Assembly: GCF_020405225.1 (NCBI RefSeq)
Contig: NZ_CP084472.1
Span: forward strand, 1,364,001 to 1,428,000
Direction: 5' to 3'
DNA length: 64,000 bases
Source: Natrinema sp. DC36
Lineage (GTDB): Archaea; Halobacteriota; Halobacteria; Halobacteriales; Natrialbaceae
This document shows, one piece after another, positions 1 through 8,488 of the stretch. Numbering within the stretch: the first letter of the stretch is position 1; each line of letters starts with the position of its first letter. The notes below the pieces were generated by a model that was given only the letters and a program-made list of their open reading frames with translations, searched no databases and had not been told where the DNA came from. Made by a program: the position numbers and the translations under genes.

Positions 1-1
1 C

Positions 2-3000
2 GAGGATCGAGACCGAAAGCGATGGGGATCGGCGCTCGAGACGGAACGAGAACCCGAAACGGCCCTCGCGGCCGACCTTCGGGCCGCCTGCGACGGCGAC
101 GTGCGATTCGACGAGTACACGCGTGTCCTCTACGCGACGGACGGCAGCATCTACGGCGCACAGCCCGCGGGCGTCGTCTTCCCGCGAGACACTGCCGACG
201 TTCGCGCAGCGATGCGTGTTGCGGCCGACCACGACGCGCCAGTTCTGCCGCGCGGAGCCGGCTCGTCGCTCGCGGGGCAGGCCGTCGGCCCGGGCTGTGT
301 CGTCCTCGATCTGTCGCGACACATGGACGACGTCCGGCGTATCGACCCTGACGAGCGGACCGCCGTCGTCCAGCCCGGCGTCGTACAGGACGATCTCGAC
401 GCCGCGCTCGAGCCCCACGGCCTCAAATTCCCTCCGGATCCGGCCTCCTCGAACCGGGCCACGATCGGCGGCGGGATCGGAAACAACTCGACGGGCGCAC
501 ACTCGGTGCGCTACGGTATCACGGACGCCTCCGTCGAGGAGTGCGAAGTCGTCCTCGCCGACGGCTCCCTGATCCGGACTCGAGACGTCGTCCTCGACGG
601 ACCGAAGTGGGAGCGAATCGTCTCGAAAGACGACCGCGAGGCCGCGATCTACCGGACGGTACGAGCGCTCGTCGAGGACAACGCGGAGGAGATCGAGGCG
701 CGGTATCCGAAGCTCAAACGCAGCGTCAGCGGGTACAATTTGCAGAAAGTGATCCGCACCGAACCGGCGGGCGAGGCGGCCGTCGACGCCTCGGAAACCG
801 GAGCGAGCGACGCCCGCGAGGGGAGCGACAGGATCATCAACCTCTCTAAACTGCTCGTGGGGGCCGAAGGGACGCTCGGCGTCGTCGTCGAAGCGACGCT
901 GTCGCTGGTGACCCGACCGGATGAGACCGCGCTCACCGTCTGCTGTTACGACGATCTGCTCGAGGCGCTGGCTGCCGTTCCCGAAGCCCTCGAACGTCGG
1001 GCCAGCGCGGTGGAACTGATGGACCGGGAGGTGTTCCGGCTGGCCGCCGAGTCGGCGGAGTACGCAGAGTACGCCGAACCGATTCCCCAGGGGACCGAAG
1101 CGGCGCTGATGCTCGAGTTCGACTCCGAGGTCGTCGACGACCTCCCGAAAGCGATCGCTGGAGCGACGACCCGGCTTGTGAACGACGGAGCGGCGTTCGA
1201 CTCGCTCGAGGCGTTTGCCCCCGCGGAGCAGGACCGACTCTGGAAGCTTCGGAAGGCCGCGATTCCGCTGTTGATGAGCATGGAGGGCGATCCGAAGCCG
1301 TACCCCTTCGTCGAGGACGCGTCCGTCCCGCCCGAGGAACTCGCCGAGTACGTCGCGGGATTTCAGGAGATCCTCGAGGCCCACGACACCACGGCGGCGT
1401 ACTTCGCACACGCGGGAGTCGGCACGCTCCACATCCGGCCGGTCCTGAACCTCAAGGAGGGAAGCGACGTCGAGAAGATGCGCGCGATCGCCGACGACGT
1501 CACCGACCTCGTCTCCGAGCACAACGGTTCCTTTTCCGGGGAGCACGGCGACGGCCTCGCGCGGACGGAGTTCAACCCGAAGCTGTACGGCCCCGACCTC
1601 TGGACTGCCTTTCAGGACCTCAAGGCTGCCTTCGACCCGGACTGGCGAATGAACCCCGGCAAGGTCGTCTACCGGGAAGAGGATCCGACGGACATCCGCG
1701 AACACCTGCGATACGGCCCGGACTACGCCTCTCTCGAGCCGCGGACGACCCTCGACTTCGACGACGAAGGCGGCTTCTCGCACCTCGTCGAACTCTGTAA
1801 CGGCTGTGGCACCTGCCGGCAGACCGACGGCGACGTGATGTGTCCCACGTATCGGGCGACCGAGGAGGAGATCGCGACGACGCGCGGGCGGGCCAACCTG
1901 CTCCGGGCGGCCATCAGCGGCGAGATCGAGCCAGAGGAGCTGTACGGCGAGCGGTTCCAGGAGGAGGTGCTCGACCTCTGTATCGGCTGCAAGGGATGTC
2001 AGAGCGACTGTCCCACGGGTGTCGACCTCGCGAAGCTCAAGGCCGAAGTTAAACACCAGTACCACGACCGCGAGGGGACGAGCCACCGGGAGCGGCTGTT
2101 CGCGGATATCGACCGGCTGGCAGCGCTGGGGAGTACATTCGCGCCGCTGGCGAACCGCGCCACGAAACTGCCGGGTGCGCGGACGATACTCGAGAAGACG
2201 GCCAGGATCGCAGCCGACCGGACGCTACCGACGTTTCAGCGGGAGTCGCTGGTCGACTGGTTCGCGAAGCGAGGCCCCCGCGTCGATTCCGAGTCGGCTA
2301 CTGCGGGCGTCGTCCTCTTCCCCGACACGGACACCAACTACTCCAATCCGGCGCTCGGGAAGGCCGCCGTCGAGGTGCTGGAAGCCGCGAACATCCGCGT
2401 CGCGATTCCCGATCTCGGGCCGACTGGGCGCGCGGCGTACTCCACGGGGATGCTCGACGTCGCCGCGGAACAGGGTGAGACGCTACTCGAGGACCTCGAG
2501 CCCTATCTCGAGCGCGGCTGGTCGGTGCTGTTCGTCGAACCCTCCGACGCCGCGATGGTCGTCGACGAGTACCGCTCGCTGCTCGCGGATGACCGGGTCG
2601 ATACGCTCGCGGCGAACGCCTTCGGCGTCTGCGAGTACCTCGATCGGAACCGGCTGGACGAGGAGTTGTCGTTCGACCAGGCCGAGACTACAGCGGCGCA
2701 GTTGACGTTCCACGGCCACTGCCACCAGAAGGCTCGTGGCGCGGACCACCACGCTGTCGGTGTGCTTCGGCGCGCGGGCTACGCCGTCGATCCCGTCGAC
2801 TCCGGCTGCTGTGGTATGGCCGGCAGTTTCGGCTACGAAGCCGAACACTACGACCTCTCGAAGGCGATCGGCTCGTTACTGCGGGACCAACTCGAGGAGA
2901 GTCGGGACCGCGGCTCTACGCGCGATGGGGCAGAGACGGGCGAACGCGGCGGAACGACGGTCGTGGCTCCCGGAACCTCCTGCCGGACGCAGATCGGCGA

Positions 3001-3058
3001 CTTCGAGGGGTACGATCGGCCGGCACATCCCGTCGAACTGCTCGCTCGCGCCCTTTGA
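2..3058 (+). CDS. FAD-linked oxidase fused to Fe-S/CCG domain, D-lactate dehydrogenase or glycolate oxidase type (5' partial)
   Basis: The frame is open to the window edge. The first in-window start (GTG at 101) sits inside the usual N-terminal part of the family, so the true start is probably upstream. Counting from that GTG, residues about 45-65 hold the FAD-binding loop (PRGAGSSLAGQ), followed by an FAD-oxidase C domain to about 530. Two ferredoxin-type clusters follow (CNGCGTC near 566-572, then CIGCKGCQSDCP) and a C-terminal heterodisulfide-reductase-like CCG motif (DSGCCGMAGSFG near 900). This GlcD-GlcF fusion architecture oxidises 2-hydroxyacids such as D-lactate or glycolate and passes electrons through Fe-S centres to the respiratory chain, probably at the membrane face. 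The substrate cannot be decided from sequence. Confidence 0.9.
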   Translation, partial: EDRDRKRWGSALETEREPETALAADLRAACDGDVRFDEYTRVLYATDGSIYGAQPAGVVFPRDTADVRAAMRVAADHDAPVLPRGAGSSLAGQAVGPGCVVLDLSRHMDDVRRIDPDERTAVVQPGVVQDDLDAALEPHGLKFPPDPASSNRATIGGGIGNNSTGAHSVRYGITDASVEECEVVLADGSLIRTRDVVLDGPKWERIVSKDDREAAIYRTVRALVEDNAEEIEARYPKLKRSVSGYNLQKVIRTEPAGEAAVDASETGASDAREGSDRIINLSKLLVGAEGTLGVVVEATLSLVTRPDETALTVCCYDDLLEALAAVPEALERRASAVELMDREVFRLAAESAEYAEYAEPIPQGTEAALMLEFDSEVVDDLPKAIAGATTRLVNDGAAFDSLEAFAPAEQDRLWKLRKAAIPLLMSMEGDPKPYPFVEDASVPPEELAEYVAGFQEILEAHDTTAAYFAHAGVGTLHIRPVLNLKEGSDVEKMRAIADDVTDLVSEHNGSFSGEHGDGLARTEFNPKLYGPDLWTAFQDLKAAFDPDWRMNPGKVVYREEDPTDIREHLRYGPDYASLEPRTTLDFDDEGGFSHLVELCNGCGTCRQTDGDVMCPTYRATEEEIATTRGRANLLRAAISGEIEPEELYGERFQEEVLDLCIGCKGCQSDCPTGVDLAKLKAEVKHQYHDREGTSHRERLFADIDRLAALGSTFAPLANRATKLPGARTILEKTARIAADRTLPTFQRESLVDWFAKRGPRVDSESATAGVVLFPDTDTNYSNPALGKAAVEVLEAANIRVAIPDLGPTGRAAYSTGMLDVAAEQGETLLEDLEPYLERGWSVLFVEPSDAAMVVDEYRSLLADDRVDTLAANAFGVCEYLDRNRLDEELSFDQAETTAAQLTFHGHCHQKARGADHHAVGVLRRAGYAVDPVDSGCCGMAGSFGYEAEHYDLSKAIGSLLRDQLEESRDRGSTRDGAETGERGGTTVVAPGTSCRTQIGDFEGYDRPAHPVELLARAL

Positions 3059-3140
3059 CCGGAACGCCATTTGACTGGAACGATCGATCGGACACGTTAG
3101 AATCACAAGGTATTTGATCGGATCTTCGTTTCGTACCGTC

Positions 3141-3305
3141 ATGATCGGCGCTGCGCTCCAGCGGTTCGCGATACTGGTGATGCTGATGGGCGGCATTTTC
3201 GAGCTCAGCGTCGACGGAACCGGCGGTGCGATCATGGTCTTCGCGTTGCTCGTCGGCGCGGTCGGACTCGTTCTCGAACTTCGGCCGGAGCTGACCGACG
3301 CGTAG
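3141..3305 (+). CDS. Small two-helix membrane protein, 54 aa
   Basis: Encodes about 54 residues with two hydrophobic segments (around FAILVMLMGGIFEL and IMVFALLVGAVGLVLEL) joined by a short polar turn. I preferred ATG at 3141 over the in-frame TTG at 3114 because the extra residues are not typical coding sequence and the helix begins directly after this Met. Small membrane proteins of this layout are common in haloarchaea. Function unknown. Confidence 0.6.
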   Translation: MIGAALQRFAILVMLMGGIFELSVDGTGGAIMVFALLVGAVGLVLELRPELTDA

Positions 3306-3323
3306 CAGTTCCGGCGAACTCGA

Positions 3324-4085
3324 CTAGTGAACCGTCTCGAGCCCGAACTGCCGATCCACGGCCGCGCGAACTCGCTCGAGCACTCTCGGATCGTCGCTGG
3401 GTCGACCGACGCTGACCGCGTCGGCACCGTACTCGACGTACTCGCGGACGGTCTCGTCGTCGCGGACGCCGTTGTTGGCGATTACGAACAGGTCGGTCGC
3501 GTCGACCACGTCGGCGATTACCGATTCGCTGTCCATCGCGTCGACGTGGACGAAGTCGGCCCCCGCATGCTCGAGGTCTCGAGCCAGTGCCGGCAGGTCG
3601 ACGCCGGGAACCTCGGCGCGGACTTTCACGCCGACGGTCACGCCCGTCTCGGTCGCTCGGTCGACGTATCTCGCGAGCCGGTCGCCGTCCCGCAGGAGCG
3701 TCTCGCCGCAGCCGACGGCGCAGAGTTCGTCCTGTCGGCAGTGAGCGTTGATCTCGAGGAAGGCGTCCCGGTCCCGGCAGACGCGAGCGGCCGCCGCGAT
3801 CGGCTCGGCGGTCGCACTCCGGACGTTGAACGCCGGCTGGATCGGAACGTCGGCCAGCGCCTCGAGTTCGCGGTCGATGAACGCCAGCGGATCGTCCGGC
3901 AGGAACTCGTTCCGATCCCGGTCGACGAGGTCGCGCGCGGCCGCTCTCGAGTCGGCGTCGAGAGCGATCCCGCCGAGGAACGCGGCACCCGCGTCCGCCG
4001 CACCGGCCCGCGCCCAGTCGGCGTCGGCCTCACCGCTGAGGCTCGCGAGCGCGAGCGGCGGCGCGAACGAGGCATGTCCGGTCAT
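3324..4085 (-). CDS. Dihydrouridine synthase-like TIM-barrel flavoprotein
   Basis: About 253 residues with features of the Dus/dihydroorotate dehydrogenase superfamily: the INAHCRQ segment with the catalytic-type Cys, GVKVRAEVPG, a DFVHVDAM strand, and a C-terminal FMN phosphate-binding region (VIANNGV, then GADAVSVGRPS). The family reduces uridine in tRNA or a related pyrimidine substrate using FMN and NAD(P)H. It starts one base after the cofD stop and is transcribed with it. Archaeal proteins of this subgroup are usually annotated only as tRNA-dihydrouridine synthase-like, so the substrate remains open. Confidence 0.75.
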   Translation of the reverse strand: MTGHASFAPPLALASLSGEADADWARAGAADAGAAFLGGIALDADSRAAARDLVDRDRNEFLPDDPLAFIDRELEALADVPIQPAFNVRSATAEPIAAAARVCRDRDAFLEINAHCRQDELCAVGCGETLLRDGDRLARYVDRATETGVTVGVKVRAEVPGVDLPALARDLEHAGADFVHVDAMDSESVIADVVDATDLFVIANNGVRDDETVREYVEYGADAVSVGRPSDDPRVLERVRAAVDRQFGLETVH

Positions 4086-4086
4086 C

Positions 4087-5079
4087 TCAGCTCACGCGAT
4101 CGATCGCGTCGTCGACCGCCCGGATCACGCGCACGGCGTCCTCGCGGGAGTCGATTTTGATATCGGTTCGGATCGTCGGCCGGTCGAAGTCGGCGTCGTC
4201 CTCGGCGTCGACCACGAATGCGTCCGCGAACGGGTAGGCGGTCGCGAGTCCCTCGGTGCTCGGCTCCGCGTTGACGGCCGCCATGAGGTCGCCGGCGGGT
4301 CCGGAGAAGGCGTCGTCGCCGAGGAACGGCGAGACGGCGACGACCGTCGTCTGGGCGAGCGCGTCCGCCACGCCCGGCAACGAGAGCATCGGACCGATGC
4401 TGGTGACCGGGTTCGAGGGGCCGATGACGATGGTGTCGTCGAGCGACTCGAGCACGCCCGGCGCCGGCTCGGCCTTCGAGGAGCCGCGGAACTCGACGGT
4501 GTCGACGGTCGGCTCGCCCCGGTGGGCGACCCAGAACTCCTGAAAGTGCATGAGCCCCTCGTCAGTATGAACGAGGCTGGCGACCGGATCGTCGCTCATC
4601 GGGAGGAGATCGATCGTGAGTCCGAACGCGCTCGCGAGCCGCTCGGTCGCCTCGCTCAACGTCTTCCCCTCGTCGAGGAGACTCGTCCGCGTGATGTGAA
4701 CGGCCCGGTCGCGGTCGCCGATCGTCATGAACTCCGCGACCCCCGAAAAGCGCCGCCAGTTCGCGAGCCGTCGGCCGTCGGTCTGTTTCTCCTCGGAGAG
4801 GTATTGCGGTCCCTCCGGCAGTCCGGCGGCCGACGCGATGTCCAGCAGCGCCGAGTTCGTCCGATGCGTGTCGCCCTCGATTCCCCACCACGTCTCGCGG
4901 TCGAGGATCCCACCACCCTGGAACAGCAGCGTATCGACGTCCGGCGAGACGAAGAGCCCACCGAGCTCGATGTCGTCGCCCGTGTTGGCGACGACCGTGG
5001 TCTCCTCCGGCGAGAACGCGGCAGCGGCGCCGTCTAACAGCTTCGGCGTTCCGGTGCCCCCGGAGAGGAAGGTTACCAT
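4087..5079 (-). CDS. cofD: 2-phospho-L-lactate transferase, coenzyme F420 synthesis
   Basis: The N-terminus [16 protein letters not shown] and the later VVANTGDD and [15 protein letters not shown] segments are signatures of CofD. CofD transfers a phospholactate (or phosphoenolpyruvate-derived) moiety to the deazaflavin Fo to make F420-0. The protein is 330 aa from ATG 5079, a normal length. A GTG two codons upstream is the alternative start. It is the upstream member of a two-gene unit with the Dus-like gene, separated by one base, so translation is probably coupled. F420 is a known redox cofactor in haloarchaea. Confidence 0.92.
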   Translation of the reverse strand: MVTFLSGGTGTPKLLDGAAAAFSPEETTVVANTGDDIELGGLFVSPDVDTLLFQGGGILDRETWWGIEGDTHRTNSALLDIASAAGLPEGPQYLSEEKQTDGRRLANWRRFSGVAEFMTIGDRDRAVHITRTSLLDEGKTLSEATERLASAFGLTIDLLPMSDDPVASLVHTDEGLMHFQEFWVAHRGEPTVDTVEFRGSSKAEPAPGVLESLDDTIVIGPSNPVTSIGPMLSLPGVADALAQTTVVAVSPFLGDDAFSGPAGDLMAAVNAEPSTEGLATAYPFADAFVVDAEDDADFDRPTIRTDIKIDSREDAVRVIRAVDDAIDRVS

Positions 5080-5140
5080 ACGCACAACTCTCGAGCGAGG
5101 CTACTTAATCGCTTTCGGCCGCTCGCGGTGGCCGGTGCCG

Positions 5141-6574
5141 TCAGGCACCGGTCGTTCGCGGCGCGACGTTCGCGTTCGATCGGAACAGGTTCTCCGGGTC
5201 GTATGTCGTCTTGACCGCGACCAGTCGGTCGTAGTTATCGCCGTAGAGCAGTTTCACGGGGTCTTCGTTCATTCCCGGGAAGTTGCCGTAGCGGCCCGAG
5301 GCGATCGGCAGTGACTGCACGTCGGCGAACACCTCGCGGGCCCAGTTCACGTTCGCGTCGTCGTCATCGGGCTCCTCCCAGTTCGCCTCGACGGTGAGCA
5401 TGTACGGCTTGTCCCGGTGCCAGAACGCGGTCGCGTCCCGCGGAACGTCGGCGACCGCGTCGCCGAGATGCCAACAGTCGATCGTCGAGAGCCCCGACGG
5501 GGCCGAGTCGTTGTACCGGACCATGAGGTCGAACACCTCGTCGGTGAGTTCCTCGAGAAAGACGGACTTCCAGTAGTACCGCAGCCCGTCCGGGTAGTCC
5601 TCGTCGAGCATCGACTGAAGGTCGACGTAGGCTATCGTCCCGCTCATGTCGGCGATGGGCGTCGCGACCTCGCGGAGCGGGTCGTAGACGGCTGGCGCCT
5701 CCTCGAGGTCGCCGCGAGCGGAGCCGAGGAACGCGACCGCCGGCTCGCCCCACGTCCTCTCGGGGAACTCCTCGAGTTCGGGGACGTGGGCGGTAAAGGC
5801 GAGGACGCCCGCGTTCCGGGGCGCGGTCTCGGTCCACTCGCGGAAGGCCGCCAGCGCCGCGTCGGCGTCGTCGCCGTGGAACCAGACGAAGAACGCGTAC
5901 ACTTCCGGGCCGACCTCGTGGAGATCGTACTCGAACGCGCTGACGACGCCGAGGTTGCCGCCTCCGCCGCGGACCGCCCAGAACAGGTCTTCGTTCCGCT
6001 TTTCGCTGGCGGTTCGCACCTGTCCGTCGGCCGTCACGATATCGACGCTGACCAAATTATCCAGCGCCAGCCCGTGCTCGCGGCTCAGGTGGCCGTAGCC
6101 GCCGTTGAGCGTGAGCCCGGCGATCCCCGTCTGCGATACCGCGCCGAGGGCGGTCGCGAGGCCGAAGCGCTGCGTCTCCCGATCGACGTCGCCAAGCGTC
6201 GCCCCGCCTTCGGCGCGGACGGTCCCCTCCTCGCGGTCGACCCGGACGCCGTTCATCTCCGCGAGATCGACGACGACACCGCCGTCGCAGACGGCCGTCC
6301 CGGCGACGTTGTGCCCGCCGCCCCGCACCGCGAGGGGCAGGTCGTGGTCGCGGGCGAAGTTCACGGCCGCGACGACGTCGGCGACGCCGGCACAGCGCGC
6401 GACGAGCGCGGGATACCGATCGATCATGCCGTTCCAGACCGCTCGAGCGTCTTCGTAGCCCTCGTCGGACGGGCGCAGTACGTCACCGTGGAATCGCGTG
6501 ACGAGGGATCGAACAGCGTCGTCCGGAAGCGCCTCGAGCGCCACCTCGCCGCGGTGTTTGTGTAGTGAACCCAT
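5141..6574 (-). CDS. BBE-type FAD-dependent oxidoreductase
   Basis: A 477-aa protein of the PCMH/berberine-bridge-enzyme family. The FAD-binding domain has RGGGHNVAGTAV, whose His is the usual covalent FAD attachment site, and LNGGYGHLSREHGLALDNL. The C-terminal BBE motif is YGDNYDRLVAVKTTYDPENLF. At the place where bicovalent members have a Cys (GxxGxxC) this protein shows none, so mono-covalent flavin is likely. I chose ATG 6574. The reading frame extends to 6685, but those 37 residues are lower in GC, rich in aromatic and Cys residues, and look like promoter DNA. Such enzymes oxidise sugars, alcohols or secondary metabolites. Substrate unknown. Confidence 0.85.
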   Translation of the reverse strand: MGSLHKHRGEVALEALPDDAVRSLVTRFHGDVLRPSDEGYEDARAVWNGMIDRYPALVARCAGVADVVAAVNFARDHDLPLAVRGGGHNVAGTAVCDGGVVVDLAEMNGVRVDREEGTVRAEGGATLGDVDRETQRFGLATALGAVSQTGIAGLTLNGGYGHLSREHGLALDNLVSVDIVTADGQVRTASEKRNEDLFWAVRGGGGNLGVVSAFEYDLHEVGPEVYAFFVWFHGDDADAALAAFREWTETAPRNAGVLAFTAHVPELEEFPERTWGEPAVAFLGSARGDLEEAPAVYDPLREVATPIADMSGTIAYVDLQSMLDEDYPDGLRYYWKSVFLEELTDEVFDLMVRYNDSAPSGLSTIDCWHLGDAVADVPRDATAFWHRDKPYMLTVEANWEEPDDDDANVNWAREVFADVQSLPIASGRYGNFPGMNEDPVKLLYGDNYDRLVAVKTTYDPENLFRSNANVAPRTTGA

Positions 6575-6781
6575 ATAGCAACGTACGCGTTCGCCGGAGA
6601 TAAACCAGTAGTCAATCCAACACGACGATCCATCCGGCAGATATGTCGGAAGTTCACCGATTGAATCAGTCTCCGGAGTGGTCATCGAGGGAGAGATAGT
6701 TGTGAACTGGTCACTCTCGTTTCGGCAGTCGACGTACCGTCTCTCGAGTATATCCCGATCTTCATCATACCGTACTAGTCA

Positions 6782-6801
6782 GTTACACGTAATTATGTAA
6801 C
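6782..6801. promoter_or_regulatory. Inverted repeat in AT-rich DNA upstream of the BBE oxidase gene
   Basis: Six-base arms GTTACA and TGTAAC are separated by 8 bases in a locally AT-rich stretch (about 6755-6810). This lies between the oxidase (transcribed away from here on the minus strand) and the end of the GCS2 gene. It may be an operator or part of a minus-strand promoter. It lies about 210 bases from the chosen oxidase start, so the link is weak. Confidence 0.25.
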
Positions 6802-6831
6802 CGTTTCACGCATCACGTTGCTACTGACGCG

Positions 6832-8385
6832 TTAGTCGCCGATCCAGTCCGCGAAGCTCCCCTCGAGCAGCGTCTCCGACTGCCGAGCGACGTACCGCTG
6901 TTGCATTCCCTCGATGGCTCCGGCGAGGTCGTCACCGTCCTCGAGCGCCGCCTGCACCTGCTCGCGCTTCCAGCTGGCCGGCGTCACCCGCTGGCGGACG
7001 CGCCGCCGGAGCGGGTAGAGGTACTTCGCGGCCTCCTCCTCGCTCAGCCCGCGGTTGGTCAGCCCGTCCTCGGCGTGGGCCAGCAGGTCCTCGTAGAGCG
7101 CGAGGCAGTCGGTAGTCTCCTTGCCGTCGTTGGTGATCCAGTTCAGGTCGGCCGAGAGGCCGTCGACCATCGCATCGTAGAAGTTCTCGCGGGCGATCTG
7201 CCAGTCGAGTTCGACGACGGGGTGCTCGAGGCGGGTCAGGCTCTCCATCAGGCCGGCGAACGCGGCGAGGAAGGAGACCGAATCGCGGACCGTGGGCTGA
7301 GCCGGGATCGGCCGGAACTCGATGCGGGCGTTGGCGGCCGAGCGCGTCGGCCCGCCGAAAACCGGACGGACCCAGCGCCAGTAGGTGCCGTGTTTGCGGC
7401 TGAAGTGGGGGAACTGGTCGTCGAAGCGGTCGCCCGACCCGACAGGCATCGGGACGATCGTATCGTCGGCGGCGATCCGGTCGACCGCTTCGTCGACGTC
7501 CGCGAGATCGCGCGGGAAGCGGACCTTTCCCTCCCCCGTGGTGGGATCGTTGAGCACGGTTTCGAAGACGCTGATGCGGTGTTCCATCCAGCCGTCTCGG
7601 AGGACGTCTTCGGCGGTCGCATCCTCGTCGTACAGATCGGCAGGGAAGAACGGGGAGTTGACGCCGAGTGCGAGCAGCGGTCCCGCGACTCGGAGGGCGT
7701 AGTTGAAGTACTCGGGGAGGTCGGGAGCGTGTGAAACCTGGTAATGGGGCTGGATCGACGTGATGAGGCTCTCGGGCATGACGGTATTGTCCTGCAGCGA
7801 GACGTGTGGCGCGTCGATGCACATCCCCGCGGAGTCGGCCTGGGCCGTGTTGGCCATCGCGTGATAGCGGGCCGAATCGCTCATGTTCGTCGCGATGCGG
7901 ACGGTCCGTTTCGTCCCGTCCGGCGCGGTCGCCGTCCGTTCGACGCTGTCGGTGAGATAGGTACTCGCCGACTCGCCCTCCGGCGGGATCGTCCAGAGCG
8001 CGTCGCTCACCAGCCGCATCCGCTCGGACTGGGTCACGTCCAGCGCCGTCCGTAACCTGGACTTCACCTCCGATTCCTGGGCCGTCAGTCCGTGGGCGTT
8101 CAACGGCTGCGGGCTCGTCGTCATCTCGGCGTTGTGCAGCCCGAGCTCCTTCTCGAAGCCGATCAGCTCGAGCAGTCGGCGCGGGACTCGCCGTAGCGTA
8201 CAGTCGTCGGCCTTGACGGCGTAGAACTCGTATTCGAGGCCGACGATTGCCTGCGGGTTGTCGAACACACCCTCCTCGACGGCGTCTTTGATCACCTCGG
8301 CGTCCGCTTCGGCCCGCTCCCGGAAATCGTCGGGATCGACCCGCAGGACGTCAGCGACCCGTGCGGCGAGTTCCTCCTCTGGCAT
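6832..8385 (-). CDS. Glutamate-cysteine ligase family (GCS2) protein
   Basis: A 517-aa protein with the GCS2 core: GLEYEFYAVK near residue 49 (the family's metal/ATP Glu motif ExE), LHNAEMTTSPQP, YHAMANTAQ, CIDAPHVSLQDN, and an FRPIPAQPT segment matching the family's R-P pattern. GCS2 enzymes join the gamma-carboxyl of glutamate to an amine, classically cysteine. Haloarchaea use gamma-glutamylcysteine as their main low-molecular-weight thiol. The haloarchaeal GshA I know of is shorter, so this longer relative may be a paralogue with another amine acceptor. It is a single gene with its own minus-strand orientation, divergent from the DNA ligase gene. Confidence 0.75.
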   Translation of the reverse strand: MPEEELAARVADVLRVDPDDFRERAEADAEVIKDAVEEGVFDNPQAIVGLEYEFYAVKADDCTLRRVPRRLLELIGFEKELGLHNAEMTTSPQPLNAHGLTAQESEVKSRLRTALDVTQSERMRLVSDALWTIPPEGESASTYLTDSVERTATAPDGTKRTVRIATNMSDSARYHAMANTAQADSAGMCIDAPHVSLQDNTVMPESLITSIQPHYQVSHAPDLPEYFNYALRVAGPLLALGVNSPFFPADLYDEDATAEDVLRDGWMEHRISVFETVLNDPTTGEGKVRFPRDLADVDEAVDRIAADDTIVPMPVGSGDRFDDQFPHFSRKHGTYWRWVRPVFGGPTRSAANARIEFRPIPAQPTVRDSVSFLAAFAGLMESLTRLEHPVVELDWQIARENFYDAMVDGLSADLNWITNDGKETTDCLALYEDLLAHAEDGLTNRGLSEEEAAKYLYPLRRRVRQRVTPASWKREQVQAALEDGDDLAGAIEGMQQRYVARQSETLLEGSFADWIGD

Positions 8386-8488
8386 ACCTCGGGCTCTGCG
8401 CGCAAACGTCTTGAAAGCACGTTTCTCGAGTCGCGGTTCCGGCTCGGTCTCAGAACCGTTTTACTCCCCGCACCGGTACACACGGCCG

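Noticed and set aside
6575-6685. N-terminal extension of the BBE oxidase
   Set aside because: 37 residues unlike the family start, lower GC and no conserved motif; ATG 6574 chosen.
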